Notes: a model not told the origin generated them from the letters alone. A stretch of 53,700 nucleotides of DNA from JBMNUL01 sp050946255 (GCA_050946255.1 JBMNUL010000001.1:1-53700), one strand, 5' to 3'; shown: positions 8,096 through 16,075, numbered from the stretch's first letter. Numbers and translations are program-made.

Positions 8096-9142
8096 TTGAG
8101 CGAAGAAACCGATAGCGACCTTGAGCTTCCGATGCAGCTGAGCGTGGAGGAGGGAATGGAATACCTTCTCACGGGAGACTTCAGGGGCAATGCGGAGGTT
8201 CCCGTGTTGCCCGCGGAAGAAAGCGAGGCCGAATCTACCGGGACAGGGGCCGTCAACGGAAGTGGCTCCGATGGCGAAGACTCCAAGGTCGGTGAGGCTG
8301 AGGCGAATTCGCAGGATTCCGAAGCTGGCAATGGCGAGAAGGATGCGGAGTCTGCCGAAGACGATGACACCAGCGATTCTGAAACTGCCTCTGCCGAATC
8401 CGATGGTACGAGCGATTTCGAAGCCCCGCCAGCCAGCGCTGGTGAGAGAGGAGCTGCCTCCGAAGCCGAAACCCCGGCAGATGGCGACTCCAACATCCGC
8501 CCTGCAGCGGGTTCGCTGGTCGGTCTCGGTGTGGATATCGTGGAAATCGCTAGAATGGAGAAGATTCTCGAGAGAACCCCGCACTTCAGGGAGAGGATCT
8601 ACACTCAGGGCGAGCGCGACTACTGCGATTCCAAGCCCAATCCAGCCGTTCACTATGCGTTGTTCTTTGCCGCAAAGGAAGCCGTCTTCAAGGCTCTTGG
8701 AACAGGTTTCCGCGGAATGGGAGTGAACGATGTCGAGGTGGTCCACAACCGCTTTGGCAGGCCAGAGGTCGTTTTGTCGGGGGAGGCCGAGAAGGTAGCC
8801 GCCGAGCAGGGCGTGCACGAAGTCTATCTTTCCCTCTCCTATACGCACACGACCGGAGTCGCCTCGGCAGTCGCGGCTCGCAAAGAGGATATCCCCGAAA
8901 AGGTGAAGCGCGACGATGAGGTTCGCAAGCTCGATCAGCAATTCAAGAACATGAGGGCTATGCTCAATGATATAGATGCCAAGCTCACCGAGATCGAGAA
9001 CGCAGGAGCTGCTCATGCCGAGTCGGGCGATGGCAATGACAGCTCGGCATCGGAAACGCCGATGATCGAAGAGACAAGCAATATTACTACACCAGCGGAT
9101 GAAGGCCCCGAGGGACCGCAGGAGGTTGTGGACAATGCCTGA
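8096..9142 (+). CDS. acpS: holo-ACP synthase AcpS with large acidic N- and C-terminal extensions
   Basis: Transfers 4'-phosphopantetheine from CoA to acyl carrier protein. The catalytic domain lies at about residues 141-264: LVGLGVDIVEIARM (metal-binding D147), AAKEAVFKALGTG (E196) and LSLSYTHTTGVASA. AcpS normally has about 120-130 residues; this one has 348. Residues 1-139 include a short ordered-looking segment (LPMQLSVEEGMEYLLTGDF) and then a Ser/Glu/Asp/Ala-rich low-complexity stretch. After the enzyme comes a predicted coiled coil (DEVRKLDQQFKNMRAMLNDI) and another acidic tail. The start is TTG with AGGAG 5 nt upstream. The stop overlaps alr by 8 nt. Enzyme identity is secure; the role of the extensions is unknown. 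Confidence 0.88.
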   Translation: MSEETDSDLELPMQLSVEEGMEYLLTGDFRGNAEVPVLPAEESEAESTGTGAVNGSGSDGEDSKVGEAEANSQDSEAGNGEKDAESAEDDDTSDSETASAESDGTSDFEAPPASAGERGAASEAETPADGDSNIRPAAGSLVGLGVDIVEIARMEKILERTPHFRERIYTQGERDYCDSKPNPAVHYALFFAAKEAVFKALGTGFRGMGVNDVEVVHNRFGRPEVVLSGEAEKVAAEQGVHEVYLSLSYTHTTGVASAVAARKEDIPEKVKRDDEVRKLDQQFKNMRAMLNDIDAKLTEIENAGAAHAESGDGNDSSASETPMIEETSNITTPADEGPEGPQEVVDNA

Positions 9143-10451
9143 AAAGTTTGGGTCGCACACTATATCCGGAGGGTCAAGTGGCGGAAGGGCCCGGGGATTC
9201 GGAGATTTCAGCGACCTCGATCTAGATGGCGATCGGGAAAACGACCTTGACCAAGATGGAAACGGAGAGAATCGCTTCGAGGAAGAGGAGAGATTCGACT
9301 TCTCCGTAGATCCCACCGATTACAGGTGGGCCTGGGTTGAGGTAGACAAAGACGCTATTGTCCACAATGTTCGCGAGATCAACAAGAAGATAGGACCCAG
9401 GCCACGCCTTCTTGCAACCGTGAAGGCCGATGCCTACGGACATGGAGCAGTCGAGGTTTCCAAGATTGCCCTGTCTGCAGGTGCCGACTGGCTTTCGGTT
9501 GCAACAGTTCAAGAGGGTGCCGAGCTGAGAGAGGCCGGCATCACTTGCCCGATTCTCCTTCTCTCGCAGCCTCCTGCAAGGTCGATACCAGCGCTTTTGC
9601 ACTACAACATCATCCCCTCGGTATACTCCACTGATTTCGCCTTGGCCTTGGGCGAGATGGCGGCGGCACGTGGGTTGGTAGCCGACTTCCACCTCGGCAT
9701 CAACACTGGGATGAACCGCATCGGGGTCTGGTACGACGACGTCGTCGAGTTCCTGCGCTTGATCTCCTTTCACAAGGGAATCAACCTGGCTGGTACTTTC
9801 ACGCATTTTGCCACCGCCGATGAATTCGACGACTATGCCTTCATGCTCCAGCTCCGCAGGTTCAAGGAGGCCGTGAACGCAATTCGAGCAGCGGGCTTCG
9901 ACCCGGGAATCGTGCACTGCGCAAACTCCGCTGCGGCAATTCGCTACAAGGACAGCTGCTTCGACATGGTGCGCGCGGGCATCGCGATTTACGGTCTTCA
10001 TCCATCGTCGGCGACCCACGGGGTCATCGAACTTTGGCCGGCGATGTCTGTGAAGGCGAGGATCACCGCAGTCAACGAAGTGCCGGTTGGCGAGGGTGTT
10101 GGCTATGGGCTCACGTACAGATCCCCAGGTCACGTGAAGATCTGCACGGTTCCGCTTGGCTATGCCGACGGTCTTTCCAGAGCGCTTTCCAACAGGATGA
10201 AGGTTCTCTACGACGGCAAGTACTGCCAGCAAGTTGGGAACATTTGCATGGACCAGTTCATGTTCGAAGTCGACCGAAGGTCCACGCTTCTCAACCCGGC
10301 ATCAGATCCGGAGTTTGGGGACGAGGTCGTCATCATCGGGAGGCAGGGCGACAAGATCCTGCATCTCGACGAGATGGCCGGAATGCTCGGAACCATCAAC
10401 TACGAACTTGCGTGCAGGTTCGGAATGAGGCTCCCGAAGGTTTACGTGTAG
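9135..10451 (+). CDS. alr: alanine racemase with acidic N-terminal extension
   Basis: A PLP enzyme interconverting L- and D-alanine for peptidoglycan. The barrel domain carries the PLP lysine K97 in ATVKADAYGHG, and the C-terminal domain carries the GEGVGYGLTYRSP segment with the second catalytic residue (Tyr) and PLGYADGLSRAL; GNICMDQFMFEV is also typical. The 438-residue length exceeds the usual ~370 because of about 60 N-terminal residues rich in Gly, Asp and Glu (SGGSSGGRARGFG ... EEEERFDF). The ATG at 9135 has GGAGG 9 nt upstream and overlaps acpS by 8 nt, implying translational coupling. The nnr gene often found between acpS and alr is absent. Confidence 0.95.
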   Translation: MPEKFGSHTISGGSSGGRARGFGDFSDLDLDGDRENDLDQDGNGENRFEEEERFDFSVDPTDYRWAWVEVDKDAIVHNVREINKKIGPRPRLLATVKADAYGHGAVEVSKIALSAGADWLSVATVQEGAELREAGITCPILLLSQPPARSIPALLHYNIIPSVYSTDFALALGEMAAARGLVADFHLGINTGMNRIGVWYDDVVEFLRLISFHKGINLAGTFTHFATADEFDDYAFMLQLRRFKEAVNAIRAAGFDPGIVHCANSAAAIRYKDSCFDMVRAGIAIYGLHPSSATHGVIELWPAMSVKARITAVNEVPVGEGVGYGLTYRSPGHVKICTVPLGYADGLSRALSNRMKVLYDGKYCQQVGNICMDQFMFEVDRRSTLLNPASDPEFGDEVVIIGRQGDKILHLDEMAGMLGTINYELACRFGMRLPKVYV

Positions 10452-10461
10452 GGAGGTCGAG

Positions 10462-11079
10462 ATGGAGTACAAGGCAAGCGGGAATGCCGATTTGGACGCA
10501 TGCATGAACGACGCCCTTCAATGTCACAAGTGCCAGCTTTGCGAAACCAGGAACTCCGTGGTCTTCGGTGTGGGGAACCCCAACGCCGAGGTCATGTTCA
10601 TAGGCGAGGCTCCGGGGAGGCAGGAAGACCTGGGTGCCGAACCGTTCATAGGCGCTGCCGGCCAGTATCTCAACACCTTGCTCGAAATAGCGGGAATCAA
10701 GAGGGAGGATATCTACATCGCCAACGTGCTGAAATGCAGGCCTCCTTCGAACAGGGACCCGCATCCCGACGAGATCAAGCTCTGCACCCCGTTCCTGCGC
10801 AGGCAGGTCAAGGCGATCATGCCGGATGTGCTGGTCACGCTCGGGAATTTCGCCACGAAATTCGTGCTGAAGACCGACAGGGGAATCACCTCGCTGCGCG
10901 GCAGGGCTTATACTGCCGGGAGGTTCTACGTGCTCCCGACCTTCCATCCCGCGGCTGCAATCTACGACAAGTCGAAATGCGAGCTCATGGAGGACGACTT
11001 CAGATTGCTGAACGAGTTGCTCAAGGTCGAGCGCGAGCGCAAGGCCGCCGCACAGGGCAAGGCCGAGGCTCAGGATTAA
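10462..11079 (+). CDS. uracil-DNA glycosylase, family 4/5 type with Fe-S cluster
   Basis: Removes uracil arising from cytosine deamination. Motifs of the Fe-S UDG superfamily are visible: FIGEAPGRQED (motif A, residues 47-56), a likely 4Fe-4S ligand set C21-x2-C24 (CHKC), C92 (KCRPPSNRDPHPDE) and C108, with C92 and C108 separated by 15 residues, and FHPAA near the end. Length 205 matches family 4. The GEAPG form and NRDPHPDE favour family 4 over family 5. The ATG has GGAGG 5 nt upstream, and the gap to alr is only 10 nt, so it is probably in the same operon, an unusual place for a repair gene. The stop codon lies in the first unit of a degenerate ~26-nt repeat. Confidence 0.93.
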   Translation: MEYKASGNADLDACMNDALQCHKCQLCETRNSVVFGVGNPNAEVMFIGEAPGRQEDLGAEPFIGAAGQYLNTLLEIAGIKREDIYIANVLKCRPPSNRDPHPDEIKLCTPFLRRQVKAIMPDVLVTLGNFATKFVLKTDRGITSLRGRAYTAGRFYVLPTFHPAAAIYDKSKCELMEDDFRLLNELLKVERERKAAAQGKAEAQD

Positions 11080-11140
11080 CACGGGGCCACCGAGGTTTGA
11101 TGCTTGGCACCAATGCCGAGGTTTGATTTTGGCTCCACGG
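11063..11140. repeat. ~26-nt degenerate tandem repeat over the udg stop codon
   Basis: CCGAGG starts recur at 11063, 11090 and 11116 (period 26-27). The second and third units share CCGAGGTTTGAT, and both continue to a TTGGC-CCA segment; the first unit is the last coding part of the glycosylase gene and is more diverged. Confidence 0.5.
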
Positions 11141-11198
11141 CAATTGCTGGCCAATGAGGCACATGATTGTCAATACGAAACGATGGTAGGAGATGGAC

Positions 11199-11711
11199 AT
11201 GAAAATCGAGTCTGATTCAGTAGAGCAGACCATAGGCTACGGCAAGTCGATAGCCCATCTGCTGCGACCCGACGACATGCTCGTCCTCTGCGGGGACCTC
11301 GGCGCTGGCAAGACGCATTTCACCAAGGGCGTCGCGAAGGGGCTCGGGGTGTTCGACGAGATAACCAGCCCCACATTCAACATCCTCCGAACACATGATG
11401 GCACGCCCGGCTATGATGACCCAACTGGGAATTTCAACGGGAAAGAGGATATGCCCACGCTCGCGCACTGGGACCTTTACAGGCTGGACGAGCCCTCGCA
11501 GCTCAACGACGTCGATTTCTTCGGCATCGTGGAATCTGGCGTGATCTCCCTTGTGGAGTGGGGGGACAAGTTCCCAGATGAGCTTCCAGACGATTACGTC
11601 GAGGTCGATATCACGCTCGATGCCGATGGCAAGAGGGTTCTCGAACTGAGCGCCCTCGGGGACCGTGGCAACGAGCTGTTGTCGCAAATCGAGCAGGTGC
11701 TTGTCAGCTGA
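11199..11711 (+). CDS. tsaE: tRNA threonylcarbamoyladenosine biosynthesis ATPase TsaE
   Basis: ATPase of the t6A complex that works with TsaB and TsaD on A37 of ANN-decoding tRNAs. Residues 32-39 form a Walker A motif (GDLGAGKT) followed by HFTKGVAKGLG, and SPTFNILRTH and LAHWDLYRLDEPSQL are family segments. Between them lies an insertion of about 20 residues (DGTPGYDDPTGNF...), making 170 residues versus the usual ~150. The start at 11199 has AGGAG six nt upstream; the ATG at 11193 is too close to that site. It precedes the tsaBD fusion by 100 nt, consistent with the complex. Confidence 0.94.
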   Translation: MKIESDSVEQTIGYGKSIAHLLRPDDMLVLCGDLGAGKTHFTKGVAKGLGVFDEITSPTFNILRTHDGTPGYDDPTGNFNGKEDMPTLAHWDLYRLDEPSQLNDVDFFGIVESGVISLVEWGDKFPDELPDDYVEVDITLDADGKRVLELSALGDRGNELLSQIEQVLVS

Positions 11712-11811
11712 ACTGGACTTTTCGATTGGAAAACGGCACGCAATACCCTATCGCAAGACAATTGAGGCATGGTGGAGTTTCCGTGCCGACTACTAGAAGA
11801 GAGCATTAGAC

Positions 11812-13860
11812 ATGTCCCGAGACGTCATTCTGGCATTCGATACTTCAACCGAGCGGATTGCGCTCGGCGCCGCCCACGACCTTGGCCCATCTGAGATTGG
11901 AAAGACCGCAGGGGAGGGGTCCGAGGCGATGAGGAAAGCCATCGTCCACACGGACTCAGTGGAGGCCAAGCGCTGTGCCAATCAGAGGCTCATCTCCGAG
12001 ATAACGAGGATGATGGACGAGAGCTCGCTCCCCAAGGAATCCATCGGGGCCGTTGTTTGCGGTAGGGGCCCGGGTTCCTTCACGGGGGTGCGCATTGGAG
12101 TTGCCACGGCAAAGGGCATTGCAAGCGGGCTCGGATGTCCCCTTTACGGGGCGTCTACCCTCGATGCCGTGGCATGGGAAGCTTGGGCAAAGGGTTTCCG
12201 CGGGCATCTTGGCGTTGTCAACGATGCGCTCCGGAAGGAAGTCTATCCAGTTCGCTATGAGGTGGACGATTCTGGGATCGAGCGTCTCGATCCCGACAAC
12301 GTGGACAAGCCGGCAGCGGCGGCTGAGCGTTGGGCAAGCTACTATAACGAAGATAACGGCGCAGGCTTTCTGTCCATCGAGGAGCCAGGCGTCTTTCTCG
12401 CTGGAGATGGTCTCGCGAAGTTCGCGACTGTTTTCGCGGATGCGTTCGTGGTGGCGGGAACGAAGATGACTTTTCTCCCGGAAGAATATTGGGAGGTCAC
12501 CGGAAGAGGTCTCTTGCTAGCCTATTACGACGACAAGCGCAAGGGACTTTTGGGGTCGGGTCATCCGCAGGAGCTGCTCCCGGTTTACACCAGGCTGTCC
12601 GATGCCGAGGAGAACGAGAAAGTCCGCAAGGCTTTGGGAAAGCCGATGCGCGGGGTCTTGGTTAACAAAACCGAGGACTTCGTCGAGAAGTCCGACAGTC
12701 CCGAGGGTCTAGATCCCAGTTCTGCAGAAGACGTGCCTCAAACTGGCGTGGCCCTGGAGGAGAAGCTCCAGCTTATTGAGGACCCAGTTTCCCGCGATAA
12801 CGACCTGTCGGATCTCGACATCGAAGCCGAGCATCCGCTGATACTTGCGATAGAGAGCTCATGCGACGAGACTGCCGCCGCCGTTGTGGATGGTGACAAG
12901 GAGATGATATCCGATCTCATTGCCACGCAAATCGATTTCCACAAGAGGTTCGGGGGAGTTGTCCCGGAGATTGCCTCACGAAAGCACACTGAGGCCATCG
13001 TCGGACTCGTTGAAGAGACTATGGAGCGAGCTGGCGAGAACCTGGGCCTCGGACGGCCGCTCCGTTGGAACGAGCTCGATGCCATTGCGGTGACGCAAGG
13101 ACCCGGTCTTGTGGGTGCGCTCGTCGTGGGCATGGCCTACGCAAAGGGGCTGAGCTGGTCCACGGGTCTGCCGCTGATCGGCGTAAACCACATGGAGGGT
13201 CACATCTACGCAAACCAGCTGGTGAACCCCGACATCAAGCCGCCGATGGTGGTCTCGCTGGTATCTGGCGGGCACACGATGTTGGTCCACGTGAGAGATT
13301 GGGGAGATTACGAAGTTCTGGGACAGACTCTGGACGATGCCGTTGGCGAGGCCTACGACAAAGTCGCAAAGGCCCTTGGTCTCGGATACCCCGGTGGTCC
13401 TGTTATCTCTAAGCTGGCGGCAAAGGGGGATCCGAACGCCATCGACTTTCCCAGGGCGATGCTCCACAGCCACGACTACCGCTTCTCTCTTTCTGGGCTT
13501 AAGACTGCGGTCATGACCTATATCAAGGGAGAGCTCGACGCCGGGCGTGAGCTCAATGTTCCCAACATCGCTGCATCGTTTCAGCAGGCAGTTATCGACG
13601 TTCAGGTTGCAAAGGCAGTGAACGCCGTGAGGGAAACTGGAGTCAAGGAGTTCTGCCTTGGCGGCGGAGTGGCGGCGAATCCCGAGCTCCGCAAGCAGCT
13701 CAAGGAGGCAATCGAGGCTGAGGGTGTGCACGTCACGCTTCCAGATCTGTCCGCTTGCACTGACAACGCCGCGATGATCGCAGCGGTTGCGGTCGATTTA
13801 TACGGGCAGGGAGAATTCCTCGACCTCGAGGCGGACTCGCTCCCGAACATGCCGCTCTAG
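11812..13860 (+). CDS. tsaD: TsaB-TsaD fusion, tRNA threonylcarbamoyltransferase complex
   Basis: One 682-residue polypeptide joins two proteins that are normally separate. Residues 1 to ~270 are TsaB (ILAFDTSTERIALGA; VVCGRGPGSFTGVRIGVATAKGIA). A charged linker of about 70 residues follows. Residues ~341-682 are full-length TsaD: LAIESSCDETAAAVV, GGVVPEIASRKH, metal-binding H460 and H464 (NHMEGHIYAN), LVSGGHTMLV and LGGGVAANPELR. TsaD uses threonylcarbamoyl-AMP to modify tRNA; TsaB is its structural partner. RimI, commonly encoded between them, is not in the linker. No frame change is seen, so the fusion looks real. It follows tsaE. A degenerate repeat includes the stop codon. Confidence 0.95.
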   Translation: MSRDVILAFDTSTERIALGAAHDLGPSEIGKTAGEGSEAMRKAIVHTDSVEAKRCANQRLISEITRMMDESSLPKESIGAVVCGRGPGSFTGVRIGVATAKGIASGLGCPLYGASTLDAVAWEAWAKGFRGHLGVVNDALRKEVYPVRYEVDDSGIERLDPDNVDKPAAAAERWASYYNEDNGAGFLSIEEPGVFLAGDGLAKFATVFADAFVVAGTKMTFLPEEYWEVTGRGLLLAYYDDKRKGLLGSGHPQELLPVYTRLSDAEENEKVRKALGKPMRGVLVNKTEDFVEKSDSPEGLDPSSAEDVPQTGVALEEKLQLIEDPVSRDNDLSDLDIEAEHPLILAIESSCDETAAAVVDGDKEMISDLIATQIDFHKRFGGVVPEIASRKHTEAIVGLVEETMERAGENLGLGRPLRWNELDAIAVTQGPGLVGALVVGMAYAKGLSWSTGLPLIGVNHMEGHIYANQLVNPDIKPPMVVSLVSGGHTMLVHVRDWGDYEVLGQTLDDAVGEAYDKVAKALGLGYPGGPVISKLAAKGDPNAIDFPRAMLHSHDYRFSLSGLKTAVMTYIKGELDAGRELNVPNIAASFQQAVIDVQVAKAVNAVRETGVKEFCLGGGVAANPELRKQLKEAIEAEGVHVTLPDLSACTDNAAMIAAVAVDLYGQGEFLDLEADSLPNMPL

Positions 13861-14048
13861 AAGGCGGGTTCACGCACAAGATTCTCTTCCGAACAAGGCA
13901 CTCTGGAGACAGCTTGGTCCTGTTCAGGCCGGTAGACCCACCTCAGAGTGGGCTCAGTTCAAGCTGCAAATCGTTCTATATGCTGGGAGGCTCGGCCCAA
14001 TCCCTAGACTCTGCTCAAGCCGCTAGGCCCACCTCGGGATGCCCAGCT
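13837..14048. repeat. two pairs of degenerate direct repeats downstream of tsaBD
   Basis: A 25-nt unit that includes the tsaBD stop (13837-13861) recurs at 13883-13907 with 19 of 25 matches (shared core CCGAACA). A second, different unit of about 35 nt at 13922 recurs at 14013 (shared CCCACCTC core). Neither encodes anything recognisable. Confidence 0.5.
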
Positions 14049-14060
14049 ATAAAATACGAA

Positions 14061-14101
14061 ACGACCTGCGCCCGGAGCGAAATCCCGAAAGTGCAGGTCG
14101 T
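14061..14101 (-). terminator. probable terminator of the leftward hypothetical gene
   Basis: ACGACCTGC (14061-14069) pairs with GCAGGTCGT (14093-14101), with possible inner pairing. Read on the minus strand it is followed by TTTCGTATTTTAT, so it fits termination of the gene at 14154-14456. Confidence 0.5.
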
Positions 14102-14153
14102 CGGCGTTCGGCTAAAGACTTGCTATCTGAAGCTGCCTTCTTGGAGTTGAGAC

Positions 14154-14456
14154 TTAGGCAAGCTTTGCAGTGAGCTCGGTGGTACCGATGGTTCCAACTT
14201 CGGCATCCTCGCCCTCGACCTCTACGGAAATGTTGTCAACTTCGTCTCTCATGATCTTGCCGAGGAGCTTTCCGTCTGCATAGACCTCCCAAGTGGAGTT
14301 TGGAATCATTGGAACATAGATCTCATCTGCGATGAGCTTGAGCATGGCCGATGTCTTCATGTTGTCGAGGGTGCTGAAGACCCTGTGGTTGAAGCCGGGC
14401 TCCTCGTCTTTCCCGGTGTCTTTCTGGTCGAGAGTGAAGTCCATAACAGAAGCCAT
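14154..14456 (-). CDS. hypothetical protein, about 100 residues
   Basis: I do not recognise the family. The protein is acidic and soluble-looking, without a signal peptide or membrane segment. It begins MASVMDFTLDQKDTGKDEEP, has a central NMKTSAMLKLIADEIYVPMIP segment, and ends with a beta-rich stretch (STWEVYADGKLLGKIMRDE ... VGTIGTTELTAKLA). The start at 14456 is weakly supported: AAAGG lies about 12 nt upstream, and an ATG at 14444 is also possible. It is a lone leftward gene between the convergent tsaBD and tRNA-Ala. Normal codon use and the strong downstream hairpin suggest it is real. Its leader contains the direct repeat CGTT(G/A)TCTCAG (14481, 14501) and CTCAG-N5-CTGAG. Confidence 0.55.
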   Translation of the reverse strand: MASVMDFTLDQKDTGKDEEPGFNHRVFSTLDNMKTSAMLKLIADEIYVPMIPNSTWEVYADGKLLGKIMRDEVDNISVEVEGEDAEVGTIGTTELTAKLA

Positions 14457-14717
14457 ATGCAAACACTGCCTTTCTTTCCCCGTTGTCTCAGAAATTAACA
14501 CGTTATCTCAGATTGACTGAGAATCGCAAATTCAGTTGTAATCCCGTTTAGAAGAATAACGATTCTGGCGGCTGCAATAAAGATTTTTGACATCAACTGG
14601 GGCGATTTCGGGATTCTCTCTAAATTCTGCCATCCAAAAAGGGCAGATTGCTCATCGCCACATACTTGCAGTGAGGCCGATTGACCAAATGTGGGAAGCC
14701 GTTTCACATGGTTGTCG

Positions 14718-14746
14718 TTGACAACATGGCCCATCATTGCGAGAAT
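14718..14746 (+). promoter_or_regulatory. candidate promoter of tRNA-Ala
   Basis: TTGACA (14718-14723), a 17-nt spacer and GAGAAT (14741-14746), ending 37 nt before the tRNA. The -35 is perfect and the -10 matches four of six consensus bases. Confidence 0.45.
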
Positions 14747-14783
14747 CACAAATTGTCATCGGGTATTACAGATGGCGAAAAAA

Positions 14784-14859
14784 GGGGATGTAGCTCAGCT
14801 GGGAGAGCATCGCGTTCGCAACGCGGGGGTCGTGGGTTCGAATCCCATCATCTCCACCA
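14784..14859 (+). tRNA. tRNA-Ala (anticodon CGC)
   Basis: 76 nt with encoded CCA. Acceptor GGGGATG pairs with CATCTCC; D arm GCTCAGCTGGGAGAGC; anticodon stem TCGCG/CGCGG with loop TTCGCAA giving anticodon CGC; T arm GTGGG-TTCGAAT-CCCAT. It reads GCG codons, a minor Ala isoacceptor. A strong hairpin follows at 14873. Confidence 0.97.
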
Positions 14860-14872
14860 ATTCGAGACGGAA

Positions 14873-14903
14873 GGGCCTCTTGTTCTTGAGGAACGAGGGG
14901 CCC
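14873..14903 (+). terminator. hairpin downstream of tRNA-Ala
   Basis: A 13-bp stem GGGCCTCTTGTTC/GAACGAGGGGCCC with two G-U pairs and loop TTGAG. It starts 14 nt after the CCA end. No uridine run follows, so it may aid termination or 3' processing. Confidence 0.55.
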
Positions 14904-15036
14904 TAGTTGTACCTGCACATCGTCACTTGACAAGCCCCTAGTTTTCCTGCACATCGTCACTTGACAAGCCCCTAGTTTTCCTGCACATCGTCACTTGCCA
15001 AGTACCTAGCCCTTCCTGCACACCTTCGTTCCAATG
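14901..15036. repeat. 34-nt tandem repeat array, about four units
   Basis: Units at 14901-14934, 14935-14968 and 14969-15002 are nearly identical (shared CCTGCACATCGTCACTTG), and a fourth at 15003-15036 is degenerate. Units abut with no spacers, so this is not CRISPR. The rest of the stretch up to the lipoprotein at 15191 holds no recognisable gene. Confidence 0.9.
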
Positions 15037-15190
15037 AGCGCACGGCCCTTGTTGCAAAGGCCCTAGAACTTTTTCGACGGTTTCCAGCTTGCAAAACCTT
15101 GGGGGTAGATGGGATACTTAACTCCAGTTCTTTGCATTTCATAGTGGGGGTTTCTGCAGTTGATTACCCAAAAACGAAAAGGAAGGGAAT

Positions 15191-15967
15191 ATGGAAAATC
15201 GATTGAACATCGGTAAGAAATGGAAAGTGATTGCTTGCGCTGCGCTCGCAATGGTATTCGCACTGTCGCTTAGTGCCTGCGGGTCAAGCGACTCTGGCTC
15301 AGGCTCGGGCTCAGCGGGTTCAGGATCGGGCTCAGGCTCGGGCTCAACATCTCAAACGGCATCTGAGGCTTTCAGCAATGGCGGCATATGGTATGTCAGC
15401 TATGGCACGGATGGCGTTCCCGAGAAGGACACAGTCATCAGGGAAGTCCTCGTTTTCGAAGACGGGATGGTCACCCCATATCCCATGAACTGGGGAGCCA
15501 CGGATGACGATCTCACATATGGCGACCTCGACGGACTTTCCGACGATGAGATAATCGATTACGTGAAGAACTTCCATAGATCCAACTTTGATTACTGGAT
15601 CGAGAAAACGAAGGAAGATAACAGCGATGACAGCACGACGCTGGCCCTTCTCGACTCGGCTACCTATCAGGCTCCAGAGCCCGTTTCGTACGAGCTCAGG
15701 GTCAAAACTGATGGCACTGGCAACAATACCGAGGAAGAGACCATCGTCTATACCCACAATCTACTTGACCTTGTGAATGAAAATTCCGTCTATGACCCCT
15801 CTGAGGAAAAGCTCAGCTTTGATGCAAGCACCGGCGTCAGCACCGTCTACGACAACCTGTTCGCAGGCTTCACCGGAGACTATGACCTTTACACTATCGT
15901 CAGCAGCGAAGAAGCGACGTTCACGCTGGATTCACCTGATTCCAATGGTGTAACCGTGGAAGACTAA
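15191..15967 (+). CDS. secreted lipoprotein of unknown function
   Basis: 258 residues. A type II signal peptide has a basic start (NIGKKWK), a hydrophobic core (VIACAALAMVFALSL) and the lipobox LSAC with C30 as the lipidation site, so it should be anchored on the outer face of the membrane. Residues 31-55 are a Ser/Gly repeat (GSGSGS units) that looks like a flexible spacer. The remaining acidic domain (GIWYVSYGTDGVPEKDTVIREVLVFEDG ...) is rich in beta-type sequence and not recognised. The ATG has AGGAAGGG just upstream. A strong terminator follows at 16037, and the gene appears monocistronic. Confidence 0.85.
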   Translation: MENRLNIGKKWKVIACAALAMVFALSLSACGSSDSGSGSGSAGSGSGSGSGSTSQTASEAFSNGGIWYVSYGTDGVPEKDTVIREVLVFEDGMVTPYPMNWGATDDDLTYGDLDGLSDDEIIDYVKNFHRSNFDYWIEKTKEDNSDDSTTLALLDSATYQAPEPVSYELRVKTDGTGNNTEEETIVYTHNLLDLVNENSVYDPSEEKLSFDASTGVSTVYDNLFAGFTGDYDLYTIVSSEEATFTLDSPDSNGVTVED

Positions 15968-16036
15968 TCGAGTAGGTGCTGGGTAGTGCCTTAATAGGCT
16001 CTCGAATGAAGAAGGGCCTGACTTGTAGATGAGCAG

Positions 16037-16075
16037 CCTCCCATTTCTTGGACATGAGAAATGGGAGGTTTTCTT
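16037..16075 (+). terminator. rho-independent terminator of the lipoprotein gene
   Basis: A perfect 12-bp stem CCTCCCATTTCT/AGAAATGGGAGG with an 8-nt loop, followed by TTTTCTT. Confidence 0.9.

Noticed and set aside
7486..8496. Long leftward frame (336 codons) opposite glmS and acpS
   Set aside because: Ser-rich composition is the antisense of the acidic AcpS tail; no ribosome-binding site or family motif.
7958..9316. Leftward frame of 452 codons opposite acpS
   Set aside because: Antisense of real coding sequence with no recognisable domain.
14901..15036. CRISPR array
   Set aside because: Units abut with no spacers, and no cas gene is present.
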